Source of the DNA: Chryseobacterium sp. Leaf201
GTDB lineage: Bacteria; Bacteroidota; Bacteroidia; Flavobacteriales; Weeksellaceae
DNA: 51,686 nt
Direction: 5' to 3'
Assembly: GCF_001421435.1 (NCBI RefSeq)
Contig: NZ_LMKA01000056.1
Coordinates: 1 to 51,686, forward strand
In this document: positions 18,664 through 27,702 of the stretch, piece after piece
Layout of the letters: each line of letters starts with the position of its first letter
Numbering within the stretch: position 1 is the first letter of the stretch
Notes under the pieces: generated by a model
What the model saw: only the letters and a program-made list of their open reading frames with translations
Databases searched by the model: none
What the model was told of the DNA's origin: nothing
Position numbers and translations under genes: made by a program

Positions 18664-19137
18664 TTTCTAAGATCAGCCACGCCGCATCCAGCATTTTGAT
18701 GAGATAGAGATACGGGCCGACAATATCACGCTTCGGTACATTGTTGAACGTCCCAAGCGAGAAATACACCACGTCCGACAGGAACTCTTCAAATTCCTCC
18801 AGGTGGTATTCCTAAAAGCTTTGCGGAAAACCCGCACCGGGTATCGGTATTCTTCCTCTGACAGCGAGCCGTGCATCAACGGGCTGCCAGGTTCTGGAAG
18901 CTGATGGGCCGCCCACTTCCCGGGTTTTTTCTTTAGGTACCACCCTGCCCGGATCAGCGACCGGTGGAAGTGAAAGACCACCGAAGATTCTTCAGGAATC
19001 CGGGTTTTCCCCTGTACTGCGTACTGCATGATCCGGTTAAACCGTTCTTTTGCCGTCACCGGGTCATAGACCTGGAAACATCTCCAGCAGCGAAAGTGAC
19101 GAATGCTTCTTCCGGCCGGACAAAACCGGGATTCAAA
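18664..19137 (-). pseudogene. Frameshifted paralogue of the gene at 26109-26720
   Basis: On the minus strand this stretch parallels the intact 203-residue gene almost codon for codon: TAKERFNRIMQYAVQGKTRI, PEESSVVFHFH, and further on the DNA behind DAAWLILERK. Frames are broken at several points. One base is missing in the segment matching RFWSGRN, two in EVFFQFHD, and one in VFRKAFKEYRLEE. A short segment around the intact copy's MRSF is also lost. It is therefore a dead copy. It lies directly left of the effector cassette, in the same orientation as the intact copy on the right. Confidence 0.85.
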
Positions 19138-19286
19138 GTTTTTTTTATTGTTCCGATATTTATCCGCAAATGCCTTGTAGAATCACTAAACTTTTTTTCA
19201 AAATATTGATTACTCTTTGAATCTCCTGCCATTTTATTTACTAAATTTATAAAGCTGAAATATCTCTTGCTACAAAAAACACAATT

Positions 19287-20330
19287 ATGGACCAAAATAT
19301 TCTGCTATATGAAGTACAGCCCGGAGATACCCTTGGGAAAATCGGAAAAGCCATCGGGATAACCGGTGACCAGCTTAAAGATTTCCACAACAGCCATTGT
19401 GGTAAAATGGATAAGGTATGGTTTGATAATCTGTTTGGCATAAAGCAGATCATTATTCCTAAAGACTATAAAAGTCCGCAGCAGTTAAAAACAGAAAGAG
19501 AGAAAGAGCTTCCTCCACCCCACCTTACTGAGGATTTTTATGCAGATTGTTATTCTGTGACAGAAACTTTTTTGAGTTTCTCAGGGAATGCCATTGAAAT
19601 TGAATATAAAGTGGACATCAATTTTAAAAGAAAGCAGGAAACAGATACCGCAGTTTATACAGCAGATGTACGATGCCATGACTTCAGAAAAAATGAAAAC
19701 CATCCCGACGATAAGATCAGCGAAATAGCTTTGGCCTGTATGGAAAGCATTTATCCTATCACTTTCACTATTCCTTTTCAGGGAAAAATCTCCGGGATTT
19801 TTGAATTTGAAAAACTGAAACAAAAGTTTGAGAAAAAAAGACCCGATCTGGAAAGCTTTTTTACTGGTGAGATTTACAAGGCCTATCTTGACAAATTTGC
19901 CTCAAATTTGGAAAATTCGGGATATATTTTGAAGCAGTTTTCCTCTACCCTGCTCTATCAGCTGATTTTTCCGAAGATGGAATGGTTTCATAAAACCGGT
20001 AACTGGCCGGAAGATTTCTGTTTTATTCAGAATTCTTTTTTGCTGAAGTGCAGAATGAATGCAGAATACAGTCATACAGAACCCGAAACAGCAGAAACTC
20101 TGCTAAAAGGTTATATTGAAGAACCCTCCAGTATCCAGGAAGTATTGCGCGGGGTACCATTTACCGAAAAATCTCAAGAACAGGCAGACGGCACAATAGA
20201 ATTCCGTTACCGCACCGATAAGAAAACAAAAAAAATGCTTCAGGCAGAGGCTTCCGTTATTTTAAATAATGAGGGTGAGCTTTACCGAAAACAAACATTA
20301 AAACTGATTTACGATGAAAGAAGATCCTGA
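19287..20330 (+). CDS. LysM-domain protein at the head of the effector cassette
   Basis: The 347-residue protein has no signal peptide. Residues 6-60 form a LysM domain (YEVQPGDTLGKIGKAIGI, QLKDFHNSHCG, IKQIIIPKDY). The rest is an unrecognised alpha/beta region ending in RYRTDKKTKKMLQAEA. Cytoplasmic LysM proteins next to DUF4280 genes are typical of Bacteroidota contractile-system (T6SS-iii or related) effector modules, where they may act as adaptor or spike components. Its stop overlaps the next gene by 17 bases, so the two are translationally linked. The role is inferred from neighbours. Confidence 0.75.
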   Translation: MDQNILLYEVQPGDTLGKIGKAIGITGDQLKDFHNSHCGKMDKVWFDNLFGIKQIIIPKDYKSPQQLKTEREKELPPPHLTEDFYADCYSVTETFLSFSGNAIEIEYKVDINFKRKQETDTAVYTADVRCHDFRKNENHPDDKISEIALACMESIYPITFTIPFQGKISGIFEFEKLKQKFEKKRPDLESFFTGEIYKAYLDKFASNLENSGYILKQFSSTLLYQLIFPKMEWFHKTGNWPEDFCFIQNSFLLKCRMNAEYSHTEPETAETLLKGYIEEPSSIQEVLRGVPFTEKSQEQADGTIEFRYRTDKKTKKMLQAEASVILNNEGELYRKQTLKLIYDERRS

Positions 20331-21018
20331 CAAAAATAAGGTATCCGGAAAAGACCATGCTTTTTTTCAACCCGGTTTTTCAACATTTCTAAATGATAAT
20401 GATCTTGTTGACGGTGATGTGAATGGTTTTGATGAAGAGGTAAATGAAGAACCGGATGCCGCAGATGAAGAAAACACGGAACCGACTGAGGAAAACAGTG
20501 ACAAAAAAGAAGAAGGCAAAAAGGAGGAAAGCAGCTCCAGCGAACACGACGGGAAATATTTTGTGGTACAGAAAGGAATGGCATGCTGTGACAAAGGCAC
20601 AAAGTTCCCAAACTTTAAAGTCACCAGTCAACAAAAACACTATTGGAATGATGAGAAAGGCGAAGCTGATTATCTTGCGGTAACAGAAGACGATCTTACC
20701 TTTAATCCTACTGCTATGCCTTTTGGAACCTGCAGTGTGAAAAATGGTAATCCCTGCGCTTATTCACCTGCCGGAAAATGGACAAAAACTTATGAAAAAG
20801 TAAAAGTGATGGGCAAAAGTGCTGTGACAGAACGCTCTGAACTGATGTGTGCAACGGGTGGAAAAATTACAGTGATGAAGCACGGACAGCAGAGTGAAGC
20901 CGGAAAAAGCAATGTGAACAACGCAGATTCCCGGGAACAGCAGACGTATAATCCTGTGATGGATTTTGAAGAATTCAAGGAAGAAATCAATGAGTCGGAT
21001 CAATTGTATTACGAATAA
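20314..21018 (+). CDS. DUF4280 (PAAR-like) spike protein
   Basis: The 234-residue protein starts with an acidic, low-complexity linker (residues 1-85, with EENSDKKEEGKKEESSSSE). The DUF4280 domain follows: KYFVVQKGMACCDKGTKFPN, LTFNPTAMPFGTCSVKNGNP, and VTERSELMCATGGKITVMKH near residue 190. DUF4280 is a PAAR-like fold thought to cap contractile injection spikes and carry cargo. Several cysteines (MACC, GTC, PCAY, LMC) are typical. The gene overlaps the LysM gene and is followed two bases later by the peptidoglycan-hydrolase effector, a classic spike-cargo layout. Confidence 0.85.
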   Translation: MKEDPDKNKVSGKDHAFFQPGFSTFLNDNDLVDGDVNGFDEEVNEEPDAADEENTEPTEENSDKKEEGKKEESSSSEHDGKYFVVQKGMACCDKGTKFPNFKVTSQQKHYWNDEKGEADYLAVTEDDLTFNPTAMPFGTCSVKNGNPCAYSPAGKWTKTYEKVKVMGKSAVTERSELMCATGGKITVMKHGQQSEAGKSNVNNADSREQQTYNPVMDFEEFKEEINESDQLYYE

Positions 21019-21020
21019 AT

Positions 21021-23372
21021 ATGGGAGCGATTACAGGCAATCAGAATCCAATAGTCGGAGAGACTAATTCTTATGGGATCAATCTATTTGGTGCTCTTCC
21101 TTTCATCAGTAGCAATGCCAGCTATGAATGGTATCTTTTCAAAAAACAGAAAAGCGGCGGATGGATGGATATTACAAAAAACGGAGTTCCGAAAAAAGGA
21201 ATGAAAGTAGATTATAAATTCTTTGAACCTGTTGCCGGAGAGCTTTTCGAGATACGGGTTTTCGAGGTGGTGCAAGGTCTCTTACCCAGTGTGGAACCAT
21301 CAAAAAAGTTATTCGGCAAACTGGAAGTCACCCCTGCCGCCAGCAGAAACGCACAGATTGACAAAGTTGTTCTCTTCAACAGAGGGAAAAAAGATATCAA
21401 CAGGGCAAATTACACGGATACGCTGGTCGCTCAGGCTTTTTGTACAGGATTATTTGGTAAGGAGATCGAATTCCAGCTCTGGGAAGATGATGCTGCCGGT
21501 AAAGGGCATGATGCAGCGGTTAACAAAAATAATAAAATTCCGCATACCTTTAAAGCAACGGTAAATGAAAAAGGTATTGCAGAAGCAAAAATTCTTTTGA
21601 GTGCGGATGAAAAGATTATGCGCCAGGTTGCCAACAAATTCCTGATGAGGGGCGACAGCGACGAAGGGGCCAACCACGAATATTATGTCACAGCAACCTA
21701 TTTGGGTAAAGGTGAGAAAGCAAGTCAGATAAATGTACTCGTAGCCAATCCTGATTATCAGCCTAAACCGAAAACGGATTCTCCGAAATTCCCGGCAACT
21801 TCTACCGGCAAAACACCGAAACAACCCGATGCGAAAGGCAAAATCCTGGATGCCTATTTTGCAGATGCCGGTGGCGGCAAGTTAACAAAAGTTCAGGTCG
21901 GGAAAAAAGTCCAGGTAAAAATCAAGACGAGCGGAATGGCGGGCAAACATGTCCAGTACAAAGTTTGGGAATATGATTTGGGCAGTAATGATCTGGTATA
22001 CGAAAGCGGAAAAATTAAAGTTGTAAATGATCTTATTCTTACCGGCAGCTTTACCATCAGCCAGGGAACATTCGGGAAGGGAATAGATTTCGGAAGTATG
22101 GATTCCGACTCCGGAAAACAGAATTATTTCCTTGAGGTAATCCCTATTGATGTATCGGCGGAATCTCAGAAATTCGGTGTCAATTCTGATGGTCTGATGG
22201 AAGTGGAAAAAGTAAGGAGTCCAACTACCGTTAATCCTACACCTGAAAAGGATGATAAAAAAAGTGATAAAAAAGCTGATTGCTGTATAATAGATGAAGA
22301 ATATTTTCTTAAAAATTACGAGTTAGAATTTCCTAAAAAAAGTAAACAGGGAAAACTAATCCCTCTCTCAAATTCTGTTAAAAATAGTCTGCGAAGAATG
22401 TTCAGAAGCATTTCCGAGTATTATTCTAACGAGAAAAGATGCTGTAATAAATATCATATTGCCTATCTATTAGCTACTGCTAAACTGGAAACCGGGCATA
22501 CATTTGACCCTGTGGAAGAAGCAAACTGGCTAAGCGCAAATGTCAGAAAGAAATATTTCCAGGAAATGTATGATCCTGTTTTAGGTAAAAGTGACAAACG
22601 TAAAAAGATGGCTAAAGATAATGAAAATACCAAAGAAGGCGATGGTGAAAAATACTATGGGCGAGGTTATGTACAGCTTACGTGGAAAAAGAATTACAGA
22701 AAAATGCAGGAGAAATTTGGTGTAAATCTTGTTGATAACAGAGAAAATGCCCTTAATCACGAATTAGCAGTGAAGATTATGATCTATGGTAGTGAGAAAG
22801 GTGTTTTCACGGGAAAAAAACTTTCTGATTATATTACGAATAACAGTAAAGACTATTATAATGCAAGAAGAGTGATTAATGGTGTAGATCAGGCAGCAAA
22901 AATACAGGGATATGCTGAAAAAATAGAAAAATGCCTAAAAATCAAAGAATGCAACTGTAAGGAAAGCAGTAGTAAATCAAAACCACAAACCAAGGAAAAA
23001 TATAATATTGAGGCTGCTGTAAATTATATTAACAAAAATGCCTTAGCCAAATCTGAAGGTGCCTGTGCAAAGTACGTGAGAAAGGCGATAAATGCCGGAG
23101 GAATAGCAAATATTTTTGGGCACGCTACAGAATATTATGATACGGATAAGCTGGTAAAATACGGATTCACTAAGGTAGGCACCGATATAAATTCAATTAC
23201 TCTAAAAAAAGGGGATATTGCAGCTTTCGGTTCTGTGAAAGGACATCCTTATGGCCATGTTGCTATGTGGAATGGCACACAATGGGTCTCTGATTTTAAG
23301 CAGAAATCATTCTGGGTTGCAAACCAATATTCAACAGATAAAAAATATGCTATATACCGCTGGAATAATTAA
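21021..23372 (+). CDS. Two-domain peptidoglycan hydrolase effector (GH19-like and CHAP/NlpC-like)
   Basis: The 783-residue protein has an N-terminal part (about 1-400) with beta-rich, Ig-like units (SYEWYLFKKQKSGGWMDITK, IDKVVLFNRGKK, EFQLWEDDAAGKG, VQYKVWEYDLGSNDLV). Residues 430-650 form a GH19 chitinase/lysozyme-like domain, with ATAKLETGHTF carrying the candidate acid Glu490 and YYGRGYVQLTWKKNY at 545-559. Residues 660-783 look like a CHAP/NlpC-P60-type amidase, with SEGACAKYVRKAINAGG carrying Cys682 and YGHVAMWNGTQW carrying His746. It would cut both the glycan strands and the peptide stems of the cell wall. There is no signal peptide, consistent with injection rather than Sec export. 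A lipoprotein that could be its immunity factor follows directly. Confidence 0.8.
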   Translation: MGAITGNQNPIVGETNSYGINLFGALPFISSNASYEWYLFKKQKSGGWMDITKNGVPKKGMKVDYKFFEPVAGELFEIRVFEVVQGLLPSVEPSKKLFGKLEVTPAASRNAQIDKVVLFNRGKKDINRANYTDTLVAQAFCTGLFGKEIEFQLWEDDAAGKGHDAAVNKNNKIPHTFKATVNEKGIAEAKILLSADEKIMRQVANKFLMRGDSDEGANHEYYVTATYLGKGEKASQINVLVANPDYQPKPKTDSPKFPATSTGKTPKQPDAKGKILDAYFADAGGGKLTKVQVGKKVQVKIKTSGMAGKHVQYKVWEYDLGSNDLVYESGKIKVVNDLILTGSFTISQGTFGKGIDFGSMDSDSGKQNYFLEVIPIDVSAESQKFGVNSDGLMEVEKVRSPTTVNPTPEKDDKKSDKKADCCIIDEEYFLKNYELEFPKKSKQGKLIPLSNSVKNSLRRMFRSISEYYSNEKRCCNKYHIAYLLATAKLETGHTFDPVEEANWLSANVRKKYFQEMYDPVLGKSDKRKKMAKDNENTKEGDGEKYYGRGYVQLTWKKNYRKMQEKFGVNLVDNRENALNHELAVKIMIYGSEKGVFTGKKLSDYITNNSKDYYNARRVINGVDQAAKIQGYAEKIEKCLKIKECNCKESSSKSKPQTKEKYNIEAAVNYINKNALAKSEGACAKYVRKAINAGGIANIFGHATEYYDTDKLVKYGFTKVGTDINSITLKKGDIAAFGSVKGHPYGHVAMWNGTQWVSDFKQKSFWVANQYSTDKKYAIYRWNN

Positions 23373-23389
23373 TTATAAAACAAAACTAT

Positions 23390-23878
23390 ATGAAAATAAT
23401 ATCATTTTTAATTATCTCTTTTTTCTTTATCTACTGTAAACAGGAAACGAAAATAAATCCGCATTCAGTAACAAGTATGGTACAGAAAAATACACATTCT
23501 AAAGAAGCGATTAAGATGCTCAGGGATTTTTACCTTAATTTTTACAGCTCAGATGAACCTCTTGACAAGAAAAAATCAATGAAGGATTTTGTTTCAAGCA
23601 GGGTATTAAAAAGAATTGACAGTTTGACTAAGAATCCTGAAAATTTAATTATTGACTATGATCCTTTTATAAAAGGGCAGGATTATAATGGCGAAAGCAT
23701 CAAAAAATCCTTAGAAATAAAGCCTTTAAAAAATAATGATGAGTACAGAGTAAGTTTTTTACAGTTTGGTGGACAAGATGAAGCAAAAACAAATATTGAT
23801 GTCCTGGTAAAAAAGGATGATTCAGGAAAGTTTCTGATATACAGTATAATAAATGATGAGCATTTAAATTTTAAATAA
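23390..23878 (+). CDS. DUF3828-like lipoprotein, probable immunity protein
   Basis: The 162-residue protein begins MKIISFLIISFFFIYC, a lipoprotein signal with Cys16. The mature part has MLRDFYLNFYSSD and IIDYDPFIKGQDYNGE, the pattern of DUF3828 (DYDPFLxxQD). Periplasmic DUF3828-type proteins occur next to amidase effectors and are proposed immunity factors. The gene lies 17 bases after the wall-hydrolase gene, which is the expected place. Protection of the producer from the GH19 or amidase activity is inference. Confidence 0.7.
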   Translation: MKIISFLIISFFFIYCKQETKINPHSVTSMVQKNTHSKEAIKMLRDFYLNFYSSDEPLDKKKSMKDFVSSRVLKRIDSLTKNPENLIIDYDPFIKGQDYNGESIKKSLEIKPLKNNDEYRVSFLQFGGQDEAKTNIDVLVKKDDSGKFLIYSIINDEHLNFK

Positions 23879-23883
23879 ACTCA

Positions 23884-24765
23884 ATGATAAAACATTTTGT
23901 ATTAATAATAACACTTAGTATTTTCTTAAGTTCTTGTGCAAAGCCATCAGAACATCAGGAAAAAGGCCGTCATAATAGTAATACTAAATCTATAAGCAAG
24001 CTTCAGAATTCTGATAAGGAAAATCAGGCTCCCAAAGTTGTAATAGAAGGTTCTGATCTAATAGTGTTCTATAACAATAAAAAAACCGTTTATAAGAATC
24101 TCGTGGTAAATGAGATGTCTGTTTCTACAGAACTGATTCAAACTAATAACACCGGTTTTTCATTACTATATGAGCAAAATGCTTCTTTAACAAAAATCAA
24201 AGAAAAATATAATTTCATTTACTCGGATACAGGAATCTTATTAATAGATAAAGAAATTATAAAATTCGGACAGGATGGATTGATGATCAATAGGTTATAC
24301 ATTGACAATTTTAATATGTTAAATAAAACCTATGAAAATCTACAGTCATTAGGCGCAGAACTTCCGGATAACTTTGAGCAGGCCAGCTCATCAATGTCCA
24401 TTTACGATTCTAAAAATATACCTTTTGCGACACAAAATTTTCAATATTCTACAGAAGATCTCTTTATTAGCTATCCTGATGTAAAAGACGGTGATATTAA
24501 CATCAGTAATGTGGAATCAGCGAACAATCAGGCTTTTAATTTAGAAAAAATTGGGGCCAATCAACAATCAAAAATTCTCTTAGAGCAAATCATCCGTCAA
24601 TTTCCAGACCGAATTGTTGCTTATCTTAATTTGGCAGATGTGCTTTGGAAAATTCAGGATCAGAATCAGGCGAAAATAAATTATACAAAATATTTGTCAT
24701 TAATGAAATCCCAAAATAAAAACTTATCAAAAGTACCGCAACGGGTTTATGACAGAATCAAATAA
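23884..24765 (+). CDS. Lipoprotein with TPR-like C-terminus
   Basis: The 293-residue protein begins MIKHFVLIITLSIFLSSCAK (lipobox LSSC, Cys18). The middle is unrecognised (VVIEGSDLIVFYNNKKTVYK). The last 75 residues look like TPR helices (NLEKIGANQQSKILLEQIIR, AYLNLADVLWKIQDQNQAKI). It starts 5 bases after the DUF3828-like gene and is in the same transcript. It could be a second immunity or chaperone-like lipoprotein. No precise role can be stated. Confidence 0.65.
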   Translation: MIKHFVLIITLSIFLSSCAKPSEHQEKGRHNSNTKSISKLQNSDKENQAPKVVIEGSDLIVFYNNKKTVYKNLVVNEMSVSTELIQTNNTGFSLLYEQNASLTKIKEKYNFIYSDTGILLIDKEIIKFGQDGLMINRLYIDNFNMLNKTYENLQSLGAELPDNFEQASSSMSIYDSKNIPFATQNFQYSTEDLFISYPDVKDGDINISNVESANNQAFNLEKIGANQQSKILLEQIIRQFPDRIVAYLNLADVLWKIQDQNQAKINYTKYLSLMKSQNKNLSKVPQRVYDRIK

Positions 24766-24918
24766 CAGGATCGGATTTATGGTTAGAAACAGTACAATTA
24801 AATAACAACACTGTTTTTTTATTAAAGTATAAAGCGGAAACCCTAATTTTCACTTTGTCAGAAGAGGATGATACGGGATGAAAACGGATGTTATCATTTA
24901 GAAATAAACCAATACATT

Positions 24919-25860
24919 ATGAAAAACCTTCTTTTAACCGCACTCATTACCTTTTTTTCTGTCGCCTGCAATAAATCCCGGGAAAAAACAACATCGGCTC
25001 CCTTAAAATCCGACACCATGGTTCTGAATGATCAGGATATTGTTTTCGTTTCGCCGGGTGATCAGGCGATGGCAGCACTGAAAAAGAAAAACGGTGAAGA
25101 TTTCTACACCATCGCAGACGATGCCAACAACTATTTTTCTGAAGCATCAGTCTACCTGGATTCTCTGAAAGTAGCCTATAAAAATGCCGATGACACGAAA
25201 GTATTTGTTTTCAGAAAAGATCATAAGACCATAGCCATTCCCAAATATAAAAGCCCCTGGTATGCCCTGTTTTATAAAGACGGAAAATATGAAACCGTCG
25301 ATCTGGTCAACGTCAGGGAAGCATATCCGAAGTTTTTCGGGAATACGGCTGCGAAGAGCTCCGGAGCTTTGGATGCCAAAACGGTCATCGCCTCTGTTGC
25401 CGGTGATCAGTATTCTGTTCTGGAGAAGAAAGATGGTGATCTGAACAATGATCATTTTACCGACAGAATTGTTGTTCTGGCAAATAACCGCGATCTGGAT
25501 CCTCAGGATCCTGATACCAAAACTGCCCCTGTACTGATTTTATTAAATGACCAGAATAAAAAATACGACGTTCTGAAAAACGAAAATATCTACCCGAACA
25601 GTTTCGGGGATTCCTTCAGAAAACTGGTCGTGAAAGACCGGTTTTTTACGGTTGAACTGTTCAATGAAGTTCCGGACGAATACACTTCGGAAAAATACAT
25701 CACCTTCAGATTCAGCGAACCGTCAAAAGAGATCGTCCTTTCCAAATACGGGGAAAATACCGTCCGGAAAGACGGCAGAAAGAATAATGCCTTATGCTCC
25801 GATAAAAGTTTCGGCAAAATTCTGTTCCGGGATTACCGTTCTGATGACATCCGTACCTAA
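24919..25860 (+). CDS. Hypothetical lipoprotein at the end of the effector cassette
   Basis: The protein has about 313 residues from the ATG at 24919. The frame opens earlier at 24868, but only the later start gives a lipoprotein signal, MKNLLLTALITFFSVAC. The body includes GDLNNDHFTDRIVVLANN, which resembles an FG-GAP-like calcium loop, and SEKYITFRFSEPSKEIVL. Such modules occur in Bacteroidota envelope lipoproteins of unknown function. It is 150 bases downstream of the TPR lipoprotein in the same orientation. Coding is GC-richer than the two genes before it, so it may have a different history. Confidence 0.65.
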   Translation: MKNLLLTALITFFSVACNKSREKTTSAPLKSDTMVLNDQDIVFVSPGDQAMAALKKKNGEDFYTIADDANNYFSEASVYLDSLKVAYKNADDTKVFVFRKDHKTIAIPKYKSPWYALFYKDGKYETVDLVNVREAYPKFFGNTAAKSSGALDAKTVIASVAGDQYSVLEKKDGDLNNDHFTDRIVVLANNRDLDPQDPDTKTAPVLILLNDQNKKYDVLKNENIYPNSFGDSFRKLVVKDRFFTVELFNEVPDEYTSEKYITFRFSEPSKEIVLSKYGENTVRKDGRKNNALCSDKSFGKILFRDYRSDDIRT

Positions 25861-26108
25861 TGTCCGAAATGACTCTGAAAAACATCTTTCGCTTCCTCGC
25901 AGCTAAAAATATCCCACGGATTGCGCAGATTTTCATGGATGATAACGTGGCTTCGGCTCCGCTCAGCCACCGGATGGCCGTTCCTTACAATTAAAGTGAA
26001 TAATCATCTCAACACTCCGTTTGTCATTGACTGCGTCGAATCTGTGATTTCCGCAGGAATCTAAACATCGTATCAGAGAATCGCATAGAAAGATTTGGGG
26101 CCGCATTC

Positions 26109-26720
26109 CTACGGTAACTGAACCTCAGCTTTCTGTGGGTGGGATTGCAGAAGATTCTTTTTGCTGTTTTTCCGCTCCAGGATCAGCCACGCCGCATCCA
26201 GCATTTTGATCAGGTGGAGATACGGGCATACGATATTGCGCTCCGGTACATTGTTGAACGTCCCGAGCGAGAAATACACCACGTCTGACAGGAATTCCTC
26301 AAATTCCTCCAGGCGGTACTCCTTAAAGGCTTTGCGGAAAACCTGCACCGGATCGCGGTATTCTTGCTCCGACAGCGAACCGTACATCACTGGGCTGCTG
26401 TGCTCCGGAACGCTCTCCCCTATCCATTTCCCGGCTTTCTTCCTGAGGCACCACCCTGCCCGGAGAAACGACCGCATTGACTGGTGGAAGTGGAAGACCA
26501 CGGAAGGCTCTTCCGGGATTCGGGTTTTCCCCTGTACCGCGTACTGCATGATCCGGTTGAGCCGTTCTTTCGCCGTCGCCAGGTCATGGAACTGGAAAAA
26601 TACCTCCATCAGCGGAAGTGCCGAATGCTTGTTCCGGCCGGACCAAAACCGGGATTCTAAGTCTATGCTGTTCTTTTTCATAGGTTCTGTTTTTTTTGAT
26701 TTAATGGTTTTCCTGGCCAT
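26109..26720 (-). CDS. Hypothetical protein, intact copy of a duplicated gene
   Basis: The 203-residue soluble protein has no recognised domain. A basic start (MARKTIKSKKTEPMKKNSID) is followed by a helical body with TAKERLNRIMQYAVQGKTRI, EEFEEFLSDVVYFSLGTFNN and PYLHLIKMLDAAWLILERKN. An alternative start is Met14 at 26681. A frameshifted copy lies at 18664-19137 in the same orientation, so the two bracket the effector cassette. Between 25861 and 26108 there is no gene, only a hairpin (GTGGCT/AGCCAC with CTTCGGCTCCGCT between). Function unknown. Confidence 0.65.
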   Translation of the reverse strand: MARKTIKSKKTEPMKKNSIDLESRFWSGRNKHSALPLMEVFFQFHDLATAKERLNRIMQYAVQGKTRIPEEPSVVFHFHQSMRSFLRAGWCLRKKAGKWIGESVPEHSSPVMYGSLSEQEYRDPVQVFRKAFKEYRLEEFEEFLSDVVYFSLGTFNNVPERNIVCPYLHLIKMLDAAWLILERKNSKKNLLQSHPQKAEVQLP

Positions 26721-27008
26721 ATGGATTTATAGCATTGAAAACATAACTTTCCTGAGTGTCTTCTGGTTTGAGAAAAGACATAATAAGGTCTTTGAGCAGT
26801 GACCAAAAGACACCGGAAAGCATTGATATGAATGAAATTTGTGTTTTTATAAGCTTTAATGTAAAGCCGCAATGAGTTGTACACCCCATTGTATCGTGCA
26901 GTCTGATACTGTATTTTGAGGAAGCGGCTTAGAATGAAGAGTAATAAACGGCGTGAAAAAACGGCGTGGAACTCTACATTATCCGTCATTGAGGCACTGG
27001 TATACCTT

Positions 27009-27068
27009 ACACACAGATAAGAGAGCCCACGCCTAGGTCGTGAGCTTCCTGCTTATTGTCTTGTGTGT
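27009..27068. repeat. Long bulged inverted repeat centred on CCTAGG
   Basis: ACACACA (27009-27015) pairs with TGTGTGT (27062-27068). Inside it GATAAG, AGA, GC and CACG pair with matching segments around the central CCTAGG, giving an imperfect hairpin of about 60 bases. Just to its left is AACGGCGTG repeated with a 13-base period (26948-26968). The stretch 26721-27182 has no convincing gene. This could be a structured RNA or the end of a lost mobile element. Confidence 0.4.
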
Positions 27069-27155
27069 CTAAAAATTACCAGTTTTCAATGACAAGATTC
27101 TAAGCAATAGCTTCTATTTTCTTCGAAGTATCGCAAAGTTACATTACCGTAACTT

Positions 27156-27220
27156 ATTTAGCAAATATAATAAAAATTCACGTATTCGACACAAATTTGT
27201 ATCGAATAATATTGCTAAAT
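27156..27220. promoter_or_regulatory. Palindromic operator upstream of the XRE regulator
   Basis: A 26-bp inverted repeat at 27183-27208 has arms TATTCGACACAAA and TTTGTATCGAATA, mismatched at one position. It ends 29 bases before the regulator's ATG. A second, wider pair, ATTTAGCAA (27156-27164) and TTGCTAAAT (27212-27220), flanks it. This is the expected layout for self-repression by an XRE protein. Confidence 0.6.
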
Positions 27221-27237
27221 ATTGCAACTTTTACTAA

Positions 27238-27597
27238 ATGCAAGAATATAATAATGAGGAAATTGATGCTTTAGGTATACAAATTGGTTGTATAGTTAAA
27301 GTTGAAAGACTAAGAAAAAAACTCTCACAAGGTGATTTAGGACTATTAATAGGTTCCAACAACACCACTATAGGAAGAATAGAGAGATATGAGAATTCAA
27401 CTAGTTGGAAAAATTTATTCAAGGTTTCGCAAGCTTTAGCAATTGACTTCAATTCTTTATTTATATTAAAATCTTTAGATTTTATCTTGTCCACAATTAA
27501 TGAATGCATAAGTCTCGAGGATAAACTAACAATTGAAAAAGCACGGTATTATCAAGACCTCGAAAAAGAAGCTAAAAAACTATTTAAATTTTTATAA
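27238..27597 (+). CDS. XRE-family transcriptional regulator
   Basis: The 119-residue protein has a Cro/C1-type helix-turn-helix at residues 12-70. The visible motifs are VERLRKKLSQGDLGLLIGSN, NTTIGRIERYE and FKVSQALAIDFNSLF. The C-terminal 45 residues are helical (KLTIEKARYYQDLEKEAKKL) and may dimerise. The start is the ATG 29 bases after a strong palindrome, so autoregulation is likely. It stands at the left border of the AT-rich accessory island and may control it or be left over from a mobile element. No TAnnTTTG box was found. Confidence 0.9.
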   Translation: MQEYNNEEIDALGIQIGCIVKVERLRKKLSQGDLGLLIGSNNTTIGRIERYENSTSWKNLFKVSQALAIDFNSLFILKSLDFILSTINECISLEDKLTIEKARYYQDLEKEAKKLFKFL

Positions 27598-27702
27598 TCT
27601 TAGATCCAACTGAAGAACAATAAATGTAAAGAATGCCTTACACATTAAAATTAATGAAACTGTACCACAAAGTCTGTAAGTCAAAAAGTCAGGGCTTGGA
27701 TT

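Noticed and set aside
20309..20640. Several minus-strand ORFs opposite the DUF4280 linker
   Set aside because: They arise from the acidic, low-complexity codons of the plus-strand gene and have no start context.
26678..26989. Minus-strand ORF of 103 codons upstream of the duplicated gene
   Set aside because: It overlaps the start of a better-supported gene, contains the short AACGGCGTG repeats, and shows no domain-like pattern.
27009..27068. Possible CRISPR repeat or tracrRNA-like element
   Set aside because: There is only one unit, with no spacers and no cas-like gene in the window.
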